Source of the DNA: Mesorhizobium sp.
GTDB lineage: Bacteria; Pseudomonadota; Alphaproteobacteria; Rhizobiales; Rhizobiaceae
Length of the DNA stretch: 64,000 bases
Direction: 5' to 3'
Assembly: GCF_004962245.1 (NCBI RefSeq)
Contig: NZ_SUHQ01000009.1
Location: 153,228-217,227 of the forward strand
A program made the position numbers and the translations under genes. The notes under the pieces were generated by a model. That model was not told where the DNA came from, did not search any database, and saw only the letters and a program-made list of their open reading frames with translations. Below, in pieces: positions 1-8,354 of this stretch. The stretch's first letter is position 1. Every line of letters starts with the position of its first letter.

Positions 1-643
1 TCGACACGTCGGGATGCGACTGCAGCAGGTCCTGCGTCAGCTTGAAGCCTTCATCCTGGTGCCAGCCTTCGCTCCACAGCTCGCCGACCACCTTGATGTC
101 GGGATAGGCGCTCAGGGCTTCGCCGCAGCCCTTCGACCGGTCGACCTCGGGCGTCGTGCCTTTCTGGCCATGGATGATGATCAGCTCGCCCTTGCCGCCC
201 GCCTGCTTGGCGATGTAGTCGCAAACCGCCTTGGCCGATGCCACGCTGTTGGTGGCGATGAAAGTGTCGCCGGGGGCGCCGTCGGCGTTGCGGTCGACAT
301 TGATGACCGGGATGCCGGCAGCCTTGGCCGTCTTGGTCGGCACGGTGGCGGCGGTGGCGCCGGCCGGGATGTAGATCAACGCATCGATGTTCTGCGTGAT
401 CAGGTCCTGCACCTGGCTGACCTGGGTCGCCGAATCGCCCTTGGCGTCGACGGTGATGATCTCGATGCCCTTTTCCTTGCCATAGGCTTCGACCGACTGC
501 TTGATCTGGTTGAAGAAGTCGGCCTGCAGATTGGCGACGGCAAGGCCAAGCTTCTTGGCTTCCTTGGCCGAGGCCATGTCGGACAGCCCGAGCAGCGGGA
601 TGATTGCCGCGGCAGCGAGCAGCAATGAGCGTTTGGTCAGCAT
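1..643 (-). CDS. Sugar ABC transporter substrate-binding protein (RbsB type), partial
   Basis: The gene runs off the left edge, so only about 214 N-terminal residues are visible. Residues 1-26 form a Sec signal peptide (MLTKRSLLL, then a hydrophobic stretch ending in ASA). After it comes a periplasmic-binding-protein fold of the ribose/galactose class, with alternating strand and helix segments and an INVDR motif in the sugar-binding region. A strong ribosome site (GGAGGAAACAC) precedes the ATG at 643. It follows the permease at 781-1791 on the same strand after 137 bp, so the two should be one importer. The ATPase is not seen and may lie further left. The ligand is unknown; the linked kinase suggests a sugar or polyol. 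Confidence 0.9.
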   Translation of the reverse strand, partial: MLTKRSLLLAAAAIIPLLGLSDMASAKEAKKLGLAVANLQADFFNQIKQSVEAYGKEKGIEIITVDAKGDSATQVSQVQDLITQNIDALIYIPAGATAATVPTKTAKAAGIPVINVDRNADGAPGDTFIATNSVASAKAVCDYIAKQAGGKGELIIIHGQKGTTPEVDRSKGCGEALSAYPDIKVVGELWSEGWHQDEGFKLTQDLLQSHPDVS

Positions 644-780
644 GTGTTTCCTCCGTTGATGTTCAATCTGTCCTGCCGGCGCATCACGGCGCCCCCTTGG
701 CCGAACAACTCCCAGTTTTTCGGATCAACCGATCCGTTTTCGCCCGGATACCCCCAAGCGAATCTCATCGCGCCCGCCCT

Positions 781-1791
781 TCATTGTGCTCTGCGCCGCC
801 ATGTATCAGTGGCCACTGCCAGCGCGATCACCACGCCGATCACCACCTGCTGGATGAAGGGCGACACACCGAGCAGGTTCAGCCCGTTGCGCAGCACGCC
901 GATGATGAGCACGCCGACGGCGGTGCCGCCGATCGAGCCGACGCCGCCCGACAGGCTGGCGCCGCCGATCACCACCGCCGCGATCGTGTCCAGCTCGTAG
1001 CCGAAGCCGGAGCTCGGCTGGACGGAATCGAGCCGTGCCGCAAGCACGATGCCGGCAAGCCCGGCCAGCACGCCGCAGATCGCGTAGACCCAGTTGGTCA
1101 GCGACTTGACCGGTATGCCGGACAGCCGGGCGACCTCGGCGCTGCCGCCAATCGCGTAGAGGCTGCGGCCGGTCGCGCGATAATTCAGGAAGATCGCGAA
1201 GATGATGGCCAGCACGATCATCAAGCCGACGGTGACCGACAGGAAGCCGAAATGACGAATGATCGACAGGCTGGTGAACCAGTCGGGAAAGCCGATGATC
1301 TGCGAGCCGTCGGTGATCATGTTGGCGAGGCCGCGCGCCACCGACATCATGGCCAGCGTGGCGATGAAGGGCGGCAGTTTGGTGACGGTTACGAGCAGGC
1401 CTGAAACCAGTCCGCAAAGTCCAGCAACGACAAGCGCCGTGACGATGCCAGCGGACATGCCGAGATTGAGATGATCCGGATGAGCGACGAAGCCCATCAC
1501 CATGGCGGCGAGCGCCAGCACGGAGCCGACGGACAGATCGATGCCGCCGATCAGGATGACCAGCGTCATGCCGATCGCCATGATGCCGAGCACGGTGACC
1601 TGGTCGAGCACGTTGAGGATGTTGCGGAACGTCAGGAACGTGTCGGTGGTCAGCGACAGGACAAGGCACAAAAGCACCAGCCCGATCAGCGGTCCCATGG
1701 TTCCGGCGAACAGGGTCGAAAGCTTTGCGCCCGCCGCGGCCTGCGCCCCGGGGCCGGCCTTCAACTCGCTTGCACCGTTGCTCACAGCCAC
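781..1791 (-). CDS. Sugar ABC transporter permease (RbsC/BPD_transp_2 family)
   Basis: A 336-residue inner-membrane protein with roughly nine to ten hydrophobic segments. It carries the family signature around residues 80-100 (GGIDLSVGSVLALAAMV), and the last helices also match ribose/xylose permeases. The N-terminal 30 residues are a cytoplasmic lead (MAVSNGASELKAG). It is the first gene of the unit with the binding protein at 1-643. The intergenic region upstream holds a TGAACAA/TTGTTCA inverted repeat, a likely target of the divergent SorC regulator. It forms the membrane channel for the sugar bound by its partner. The substrate cannot be read from the sequence. Confidence 0.93.
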   Translation of the reverse strand: MAVSNGASELKAGPGAQAAAGAKLSTLFAGTMGPLIGLVLLCLVLSLTTDTFLTFRNILNVLDQVTVLGIMAIGMTLVILIGGIDLSVGSVLALAAMVMGFVAHPDHLNLGMSAGIVTALVVAGLCGLVSGLLVTVTKLPPFIATLAMMSVARGLANMITDGSQIIGFPDWFTSLSIIRHFGFLSVTVGLMIVLAIIFAIFLNYRATGRSLYAIGGSAEVARLSGIPVKSLTNWVYAICGVLAGLAGIVLAARLDSVQPSSGFGYELDTIAAVVIGGASLSGGVGSIGGTAVGVLIIGVLRNGLNLLGVSPFIQQVVIGVVIALAVATDTWRRRAQ

Positions 1792-2224
1792 TTTGCTCCT
1801 CCACCAGCAGTCCGGCTATGCGTCGCCGGCTCACTTTTGCTCACCAGGCACCTCCCTGTGAACAATTTATCTTTGATATGCAATTTTGTTCAGCTAAACT
1901 GTTCGTCAGAAAATTGTCAAGGCCCGCCGTATCATTCCACGCTGGTTTGCGCCGCGAGGCGGTTTGCCTTACGGAAGACACGAAATGCCGCGCTTCAGGT
2001 CCGGTTCCCGTCCTGCGAATTCATTTTGGCTGCTTGAGCAGGGCAAGACGGCCAAGACGAAGTAAATGTTGACCATTTTGGCTTTCATCTCGCGTTGTGG
2101 ACGATATCTTGTCGATGTCCCTGGGGCTTGAATCCTGGGCACGCAGAACGATTTCGGATCGCTCCGCCGGATGCGCCATCTGAATGGCCTTGAAGGATCC
2201 GGACGACCGCGGGAGGGCAAAAAA
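1792..2224. promoter_or_regulatory. 433-bp divergent control region with TGAACAA inverted repeat
   Basis: No gene is seen here. The stretch lies between the permease gene (leftward) and the SorC regulator (rightward). TGAACAA at 1859-1865 and its exact complement TTGTTCA at 1886-1892 form an inverted repeat about 70 bp before the permease start. The same TGAACA hexamer occurs at 6071-6076, before the linked oxidoreductase gene. SorC-family proteins bind such palindromes, so this is a candidate operator. Its location is seen; its function is inferred. Confidence 0.5.
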
Positions 2225-3187
2225 ATGGCGATGACGGAGAATGACAAGGCCTCGCGCTTCCCGGATGCCGAGCTGAAGGCCCGTGCCGCCTGGCACTATT
2301 ATGTCGAGGGGCTGACGCAGGAGAGGATTTCCGAAATCCTCGGCATCGGTCGCATCAAGGTGCATCGCATCCTTTCCGCCGCGCGCGAGGAGGGCGTCGT
2401 CCAGTTCCGCATTCGCGACAGCGTCGTCGAATGCATGGTGCTGGAAGAGGCCCTGAAGCAGCGCTTCGGGCTCAGTCAGGCCGTCGTGGTGCCGTCGGCC
2501 GCCGACCGCAGCAACGCGCCACTGATGATCGGCCATGCCGCGGGCGCCTATCTGGCCGACAATGTGAATGCCGGCGACGTCATCGCGCTGGGCTGGGGGC
2601 GGACGCTGAAATTCGCCATCAACGAATTGCCGCGGCGGCTGATCGCCAGGACGACGGTGGTCTCCATGCTGGGCGGTCTCACCCACGCCCAGCCGCTCAA
2701 CCCGACCGAAAGCGCCTGGGAGTTTGCCGAAAAGATCGGTGCGGAGTGCTTTCTGCTGCCGGTACCGGTCTATGCCGACAGGCCGGAGCAGCGCGACGCC
2801 TTCATGAGCCAGCGCAGCGTTCAGGACGTCGTCTTCCGCGCGCGCCGGGCAAACATCGCCGTGCTCAGCGTCGGCTCGTTTTCAAACGACAGCCCAATCG
2901 CCAATTACGGCTTCATCAAGCCCAGCGAACTCGAGGAACTGCAGACGGCCGGCGCTGTTGGCGATATTCTATGTCATTTCATCGACGCCGAGGGCCGGCT
3001 CGTCGACCATGAGGTCAATCGCCGGGTCTGCGCCTATCCGCTGCAGGACCTGTCGGACATCCCGGCCATCATCCTGGTCTCGGGAGGGCAGGAGAAAGTT
3101 GCCATCATGCGGGCGGCGCTCGCCAACACCAAGGTATCGGTTCTGATCACCGACGAGGATGCGGCCAAGGGCCTGCTCAACCGCTAA
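2225..3187 (+). CDS. SorC/DeoR-family sugar-binding transcriptional regulator
   Basis: About 320 residues. The N-terminal helix-turn-helix (residues 12-50, including LTQERISEILGIGRIKVHRIL) is followed by the large SorC sugar-phosphate-binding domain, with the typical GDVIALGWGRT and VSMLGG motifs. I chose the ATG at 2225 because GGGAGGG lies just before it; an upstream in-frame start at 2171 lacks this and would add 18 atypical residues. It is divergent from the importer genes and convergent with the FGGY kinase, whose stop overlaps its own by 4 bp. It probably senses a phosphorylated intermediate made by that kinase and controls the whole cluster. Confidence 0.9.
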   Translation: MAMTENDKASRFPDAELKARAAWHYYVEGLTQERISEILGIGRIKVHRILSAAREEGVVQFRIRDSVVECMVLEEALKQRFGLSQAVVVPSAADRSNAPLMIGHAAGAYLADNVNAGDVIALGWGRTLKFAINELPRRLIARTTVVSMLGGLTHAQPLNPTESAWEFAEKIGAECFLLPVPVYADRPEQRDAFMSQRSVQDVVFRARRANIAVLSVGSFSNDSPIANYGFIKPSELEELQTAGAVGDILCHFIDAEGRLVDHEVNRRVCAYPLQDLSDIPAIILVSGGQEKVAIMRAALANTKVSVLITDEDAAKGLLNR

Positions 3188-4680
3188 ACGTTGCTTAGCG
3201 CTTCAAGGCGGGCATGGATGTCGCGCGTCGCCTGATAGAGGTCGCGGTAGATCGCCTTGCGCGCGCGATAACCGGAGACCAGCCCGTCGACCGGGTCGAC
3301 ATGCCTGGTGGGCCGCGCGGTCATCGCCTCGGCCGCCGTCTCGGGCGAGGCAAACCATCCTATCGCCGAAGCCGCCAGCATGGCGGCGCCGAGTGCCGCG
3401 GCTTCGTTGACCGGCGAGACGGAGAGCGGCCGCTCGAGCACGCTTGCCATGATCTGCATCAGCAAAGCTGAATTGGTGCCGCCGCCAGCTGCGATCATCG
3501 CCGCCGGAGTGCCGCCGACTTGGGTTTCCATTGCCTCGCTGGCGATGGCTTGCTCGAAGGCGATGCCTTCCAGTACCGCGCGGAAGAGATGCTCCGGTCG
3601 ATGGTCGAGGGACAGGCCGACAATGGCACCGCGCGCAGCACCATCCCAATAGGGGCTCATGACGCCGGCCCAATAGGGCATGACGAGCAGGCCTTCGCTG
3701 CCGTCGGCAATGTCCATCGCCGCTTTCTCCAGCGCTGCGGCCGACGGCGAGCCGGTGGTGCGAACGATCCAGTCAACCAGTTGCATGCCCGAGCGCAGCA
3801 CGGTCTCCAGCATGAACCCGGAGCCGGTGGGCGAGACCAGTGTTCGAAACGCGTCCGACGTTTTGACTTTGCCAGAGTAGCAGCCGCTGACGACGCCCGA
3901 GCCGAGCGAAAGATAGCTTTTGCCCTCACCGCAGACGCCCATGCCGAGGCCCATAGCCTGGCCGTCGCCGGCGCCGGCGACAATGGGCGTGCCGGCCTTC
4001 AGACCGGTCAGCCGTGCCGCACTTTCGACAAGTCCGCCGCAGATCGCGCCCGGCGCGACCAATTCAGGCAATTGCTCCGGCCGCAGCCTCGTGGCCGCAA
4101 CGAGCCGAGGGTGCCAGGTGCTGGTCTTGACGTCGAGCAGCCCGAGCGGATCCGCACTTGCCGTGCTGGTAACCAGACGTCCGGTCAGCCTGTGAACGAA
4201 GAAGCCATGTACGTCGACGAGTGCGGCCGCGTCATCGAGCGCTTGCGGCTGGTGTTCGGCAAGCCAGGCGACGGCATAGAGTGCCGGCGTCGGGTCCGGC
4301 GGCTTGCCGCTCCAGTCGCGGATCGCCGCGCGGCCGAGTTCGGCCGACAGCCTGATGACTTGCGGACGGGCGCGCTCGTCCAGCCACAGGATCGCCGGAA
4401 TCAGCGGCTTGCCGGCATGATCGATCAGCGTGAATGTCTCGCGCTGGTGGGCGATGGAGATCGCCGCCACCCGCGAAGCGCCAACCGCCTCAGTGACTTG
4501 CTTCAGGGCACCGAGCAGTGCCGTCCACCAATGTTCGGCATCCTGCTCGAAATGGCCGGGCCTGGGATTTGAAAGCGGATAGGCCTCGCGCGCCTGGAAC
4601 AGCTCCTCGCCATCACGCGTGAAGGCTATTGCCTTCACGGCCGTCGTCGAGGCGTCGATCCCGATTACGACATCGTCCAT
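3184..4680 (-). CDS. FGGY-family carbohydrate kinase (xylulokinase-like)
   Basis: About 498 residues with FGGY N- and C-domains. The N-terminus has the ATPase motif VIGIDASTTAVKAIAF, the middle has GAGDGQAMGLG, and the C-domain has AAGGGTNSALLMQIMASVL. It phosphorylates a sugar or polyol in the cytoplasm. I chose the ATG at 4680 because the family begins with the IGID motif; a start at 4728 would overlap the preceding gene and add 16 unusual residues. It lies just downstream of the DRL-like oxidoreductase gene on the same strand, so the two are probably co-transcribed. It is a distant paralogue of the kinase at 34926-36422. Its exact substrate is unknown. Confidence 0.9.
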   Translation of the reverse strand: MDDVVIGIDASTTAVKAIAFTRDGEELFQAREAYPLSNPRPGHFEQDAEHWWTALLGALKQVTEAVGASRVAAISIAHQRETFTLIDHAGKPLIPAILWLDERARPQVIRLSAELGRAAIRDWSGKPPDPTPALYAVAWLAEHQPQALDDAAALVDVHGFFVHRLTGRLVTSTASADPLGLLDVKTSTWHPRLVAATRLRPEQLPELVAPGAICGGLVESAARLTGLKAGTPIVAGAGDGQAMGLGMGVCGEGKSYLSLGSGVVSGCYSGKVKTSDAFRTLVSPTGSGFMLETVLRSGMQLVDWIVRTTGSPSAAALEKAAMDIADGSEGLLVMPYWAGVMSPYWDGAARGAIVGLSLDHRPEHLFRAVLEGIAFEQAIASEAMETQVGGTPAAMIAAGGGTNSALLMQIMASVLERPLSVSPVNEAAALGAAMLAASAIGWFASPETAAEAMTARPTRHVDPVDGLVSGYRARKAIYRDLYQATRDIHARLEALSNV

Positions 4681-4699
4681 CAGGCGGAAATCCAGCGGA

Positions 4700-6022
4700 T
4701 TAGGCGGCGTTCGTAACGAACCGTCCATCCGACTGGTCGAGACGACGGCGGATCTGGGTTATCACCATCGAATCGTCGGGTACACAGTTTTCATAGGTGA
4801 GGAAGTCGCCCGTCTTGACCGGCTTGACCACCTTGGCGCGTTCGGCGAGGCCGAGCGGCAGGGCGCCGCGGGAGCGCGCGTCCTCCCAGGTCATGGCGAA
4901 GCCGCGATAGTCGTTCTCGCCGATCATGCCGAGCGACTGGCCCAGGCCAAGGTCGCTCTTGGCAACCGCCACCGCTTCGGCGACCGGATGGTCGAGCGGC
5001 TCCATGTCGGCGCGCTTGTAGACCACGGCGCGCGCCGCCGACAGCGGCACCTCCAGGCTGGTCAAATGATAGGGGCGGAAGATCGTGAAATAGGGACCTT
5101 TGCCGACCTTGAGGTCGATCATGCGCTCCAGCACGCGCGGATGCCGCGTCTCGATGATGCAGAACACGCCGGGCGCGACGCCCTTGCCGATCGAATAATC
5201 GACCACGCCCTTGCGGTGCAGCACGCCGCCATCCTCGCGCGGGCAGAGCACACTGGCGAGTTCCTCCAGCGTCGCGGTCGGGCCGTGCATGCCCGGCACG
5301 TCCGGCACCAGGCCGGTGGCGTTGGCGATCGCCACCATCTCGATTGCCGTCTTCGAACCGTCGACGAACTCGACCAGCATACGCGCATTCATGTTGCGCT
5401 CGGCCGCCTCCTTCTCGTAGTCGGCCGGCATGGCGTCGATCTTCAGCGGATTGTTCTTGCCTTTGCCGGCGGCGATGATGTTGAAGCCGAGGCTCCTGGC
5501 AAAACCGATGATCTCCAGCGTGCAGGCAGGCTCGTCGCCGGCGGCACCCGTATAGACGACGCCGGCCTTGCGCGCTTCCTCCTTGAGGAAGCGGCCGATC
5601 GTGATGTCGGCCTCGACGTTGAGCATGACGATATGCTTGCCGTTCTTCATCACTTCGAGCGCGAACAGCGTGCCGATATTGGGATTGCCTGTCGCGTCGA
5701 TGATGACGTCGATGCGGCCGGCCGCCGCCAGCGCATGCAGGTCTTCGGTCACCGCGATCTTGCCGGCCTCGATGGCGCGGTCGATCGCCGCTGCATTGCC
5801 GGCCTGCACGATGTCCGAGCGGTCGTGGCCGGCGAGCAGCGCCGCGTCGATCGCGGCCTGCGGCCTGACTTCGGAAATGGCGCCGATCCGCATGCCCGGC
5901 ATCAGCGCGACCTGGACGACGATGTCGGTGCCCATCTGCCCGGCGCCGGCAAGCCCGATGGTGATCGGCCCCTGCTTTTCAGCGCGTTGCAAAAGTTCCG
6001 CTGCAAATTGCGGATGGGCCAT
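4700..6022 (-). CDS. DRL-like NAD(P)-dependent oxidoreductase
   Basis: A 440-residue protein. A Rossmann fold begins near residue 20 (ITIGLAGAGQMGTDIVVQ), followed by a catalytic region with DATGNPNIG and AAGKGKNNPLK, and a C-terminal SAF-like part (KTGDFLTYENC). This architecture, related to homoserine dehydrogenase, is that of the DXR-like (DRL) family, whose Brucella member makes 2-C-methyl-D-erythritol 4-phosphate. Most relatives sit in sugar operons and are unlikely to do that reaction. GGAGGAAGCGAC precedes the start. The gene lies directly before the FGGY kinase gene, so it probably oxidises, reduces or isomerises the imported polyol or its phosphate. The family call is good; the substrate is inference. 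Confidence 0.82.
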   Translation of the reverse strand: MAHPQFAAELLQRAEKQGPITIGLAGAGQMGTDIVVQVALMPGMRIGAISEVRPQAAIDAALLAGHDRSDIVQAGNAAAIDRAIEAGKIAVTEDLHALAAAGRIDVIIDATGNPNIGTLFALEVMKNGKHIVMLNVEADITIGRFLKEEARKAGVVYTGAAGDEPACTLEIIGFARSLGFNIIAAGKGKNNPLKIDAMPADYEKEAAERNMNARMLVEFVDGSKTAIEMVAIANATGLVPDVPGMHGPTATLEELASVLCPREDGGVLHRKGVVDYSIGKGVAPGVFCIIETRHPRVLERMIDLKVGKGPYFTIFRPYHLTSLEVPLSAARAVVYKRADMEPLDHPVAEAVAVAKSDLGLGQSLGMIGENDYRGFAMTWEDARSRGALPLGLAERAKVVKPVKTGDFLTYENCVPDDSMVITQIRRRLDQSDGRFVTNAA

Positions 6023-6314
6023 GTCGCTTCCTCCAGTTCCTGACGCGCCGCAGCGTCGAAGCCATCACTTTGAACATTCCTATTTCCAAATGAAAAATAT
6101 TTCAACCCGGCATTCGGCAGCCGTCTTCCCAAAACTGTGTGTTCTCGATTTTGTGCGCCCCCCTCATGCGGCTTCGCTGCACAGCCAGCCAGGGAGCGTA
6201 GGAGAAGGCGGTGATGTTTAGTCTAGGATGCAGGCGGCGGCCGCTCAGTTGCCGATGCGCCTATCGCTAACGACAAGCCGCGCAACAGATAGCGCCAGCC
6301 GGCATGCCGGTGTT
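6023..6314. promoter_or_regulatory. Intergenic region with AT-rich promoter stretch
   Basis: This 292-bp gap holds no gene. It contains an AT-rich segment around 6070-6110, in strong contrast to its GC-rich surroundings, and a TGAACA hexamer at 6071-6076 matching those at 1859-1892. It is the likely promoter and operator of the leftward DRL-like oxidoreductase and kinase unit. Confidence 0.4.
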
Positions 6315-7421
6315 TTAATCGCCGACTTCGAAGAAGGGCGTGCCGAGCAGGTCGGGAACGACATCGATGCCGAGGCCGGGCCCGTCTGGAATCCCCATGC
6401 GGCTGCCCGCGACCGGCGGCATGTTCGATGCGGTGCGCACCGTCACCCATTCGTGGAAGGCGATGGCGTGCAGCCGGCGCTCCTCCGGCGTCGACAGCGA
6501 CAGATGCGCCATGGCCGATGTATCTATCTCGGCGCCGCCAGTGTCCTCGACGGTGATCATGAAGCCCAGATCGACGGCAAGGTCACGGATCTGGCGTGTC
6601 TTGGTGACGCCGCCGAGCCGCGAGATCTTCAGCGTCAGCCCGTCGGCCGCGCCCTTGCGGTGGATGTCCAGCATGTCGTCCAGCGAGGCGACGGATTCGT
6701 CGAGCACCATCGGCTTGTCGAGTGAGCGGCGCACCGACAGGCATTCGTCGATCGTGGTGCAGGGCTGCTCGAACGTGTAGTCGATGGCGCGCGTGGCATC
6801 CGCGAACTGGCGCGCCTGATAGGGCGTCCAGCCGGCATTGGCGTCGCAGAAGATGACGGTGCCCTTCGGCACCGAAGCGGCGACCGCGCTGACACGCTCG
6901 ATGTCGTCACGGACATTGCCGCCGACCTTGACCTGCAGCCGGTGGAACCCGTCCTTGACGATGCGCTTGGCAAGCGCGGCCATGGCGTCGACCGTGCCAT
7001 GGGTCACGACCTTGTAGAGCTCCGCCGTCTCACTCTCGCGCCCGCCAAGCAGCGTCACCAGCGGCACATCGGCGGCGCGTGCCGCGAGATCCCAGCATGC
7101 CATGTCGAGTGCCGACTTGATGTAGGGATGGCCCTTGAACACCGTGTCCATCAGCCGGCCGATACTGGCCAGCCCGCGCGGCTCGTGGCCGATAAGATGC
7201 GGCGCGATTTCCACGACACCGGCACGAACGCCAGCGGCGAAGGCGGGGGAATAGAAATTGCCGAGCGGCGCCATCTCGCCCCAGCCGGTCAGCCCGCTGT
7301 CGGAGGTGATGGCGACAATCACCGCGTCGAAGGCGTCGGCGACACGCCCCTTGGACATGCGGTAAGGCCCGTCCACGAAGGGCTGCACGACATGATAGGC
7401 CTTGATGGTTTTGATCTTCAC
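6315..7421 (-). CDS. Enolase-superfamily enzyme (mandelate racemase/muconate lactonizing family), hydroxyproline-dehydratase/epimerase-like
   Basis: A 368-residue protein with the N-terminal capping domain and C-terminal barrel of the mandelate racemase/MLE group. Catalytic residues are visible: K165 (QVKVG), metal ligands D193 (CDANAGW), E218 (FEQPC) and D241 (VLDES), and K265 (TLKISRLGG). A lysine on each side of the active site is typical of MLE-like racemases and of the subgroup holding cis-3-hydroxy-L-proline dehydratase and hydroxyproline-betaine epimerase, which the N-terminus (GPYRMSKGR) and GHPYIKSALDMACWDLA also resemble. It lies 87 bp downstream of the gntR gene. Family sure; substrate inferred. 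Confidence 0.85.
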   Translation of the reverse strand: MKIKTIKAYHVVQPFVDGPYRMSKGRVADAFDAVIVAITSDSGLTGWGEMAPLGNFYSPAFAAGVRAGVVEIAPHLIGHEPRGLASIGRLMDTVFKGHPYIKSALDMACWDLAARAADVPLVTLLGGRESETAELYKVVTHGTVDAMAALAKRIVKDGFHRLQVKVGGNVRDDIERVSAVAASVPKGTVIFCDANAGWTPYQARQFADATRAIDYTFEQPCTTIDECLSVRRSLDKPMVLDESVASLDDMLDIHRKGAADGLTLKISRLGGVTKTRQIRDLAVDLGFMITVEDTGGAEIDTSAMAHLSLSTPEERRLHAIAFHEWVTVRTASNMPPVAGSRMGIPDGPGLGIDVVPDLLGTPFFEVGD

Positions 7422-7452
7422 GTTCTCTGTCCGTTGTCTGTGATGTCCCGAC

Positions 7453-7500
7453 GAAGCCGCCCATTGGCGGCTTCTGTCGGCTCGGCCGCCAATTGGCGGC
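7453..7500. repeat. Two adjacent GCCGCC-NATT-GGCGGC palindromes
   Basis: Two palindromes lie in the 87-bp gap between the gntR gene and the enolase-superfamily gene. The first (7453-7474) is a 9-bp stem, GAAGCCGCC and GGCGGCTTC, around CATT. The second (7485-7500) is the perfect 16-mer GCCGCCAATTGGCGGC. They are 32 bp apart, about three helical turns. They could be RNA hairpins, operators or a short repeat element. Confidence 0.6.
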
Positions 7501-7508
7501 TTCGTGGT

Positions 7509-8246
7509 TCAGCCGCCCTCCGGCCGGTTTTGCGTCAGGCCGGCACGGTCGGCCTTGGCCCCTTTGGAAGCGCGCTGTTCGAGGCTGCGTGCATAGCCAA
7601 GCAGTTCCTCGAAATCGAGTTCGATATGCTCGCGGGCGTGGCGCTGGGCGGCGCGCATGTCGGCGCCCTTCAGCAGCTGGACATAGATCTCGTGGGCGTC
7701 CTCGGCTGGCACCGGTTCGTCGCGCGCCCGCTGGTGCAGCGCGAAATACATCTGCAGCCGGCTGGTCAGCCGCTGCCAGGTCTCCAGCAGCACCGAATTG
7801 TCGGCCCACTCGTGGATCAGGCCGTGCAGCTGAAGCGCCGTTTCGATCTGCCGGGTGGTGTCGAGGTTCCGCGTCGCCTGCTTCACGGCCTCGTGGCGCC
7901 GGTCGAGCTCGTTGAAGAAGCGCTGGTCGCGAAGCGGCCATGTCCGCTCGATGGCAAACTCGTCCAGCACTTTGTTGAGCGAATAGGCGTCATCGATGTC
8001 CTTGGCCGTCACGTCGATGACGAAGGTCCCGGCATAGGGGATGCTGGTCAGGATGCCTTCCTGCACCAACTCGCGCATCGCTTCGCGCAGCGGTGCGCGG
8101 CTCACCCGCATCTGCTCGGCGATCCTGAGTTCGTTGAGCTTCTGCCCCGGCTCCAACTGGCCGGTCAGGATCGCGCGCCTGAGCAGCGCCACGATCTCGG
8201 CGCGCCTTGTCGTATCCGCGATCGGACTGAAATCCGCCTTCCCCAC
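7509..8246 (-). CDS. GntR-family (FCD/FadR-type) transcriptional regulator
   Basis: A 245-residue protein. A winged helix-turn-helix spans about residues 12-75 (GQKLNELRIAEQMRVSRAPLREAMRELVQEGIL). An all-helical FCD ligand domain follows, with the metal-binding pattern NKVLDEFAIE, the RHEAVKQ helix and a later H (HARE). It probably represses the neighbouring catabolic genes and is released by a small organic acid or amino acid derivative. It lies between the hydroxylase and enolase-superfamily genes on the same strand, with gaps of 108 and 87 bp, consistent with one transcript. Confidence 0.92.
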   Translation of the reverse strand: MGKADFSPIADTTRRAEIVALLRRAILTGQLEPGQKLNELRIAEQMRVSRAPLREAMRELVQEGILTSIPYAGTFVIDVTAKDIDDAYSLNKVLDEFAIERTWPLRDQRFFNELDRRHEAVKQATRNLDTTRQIETALQLHGLIHEWADNSVLLETWQRLTSRLQMYFALHQRARDEPVPAEDAHEIYVQLLKGADMRAAQRHAREHIELDFEELLGYARSLEQRASKGAKADRAGLTQNRPEGG

Positions 8247-8354
8247 TCGGTCACTCCAGAAGAACCGAAATCAAGACAAGCAGATTGTCGACAATCTAGC
8301 AAGAGGCATTTTCGGGGTTCCCGATTCCAAGTGGAAATGGGCGCGCCATCAGCC

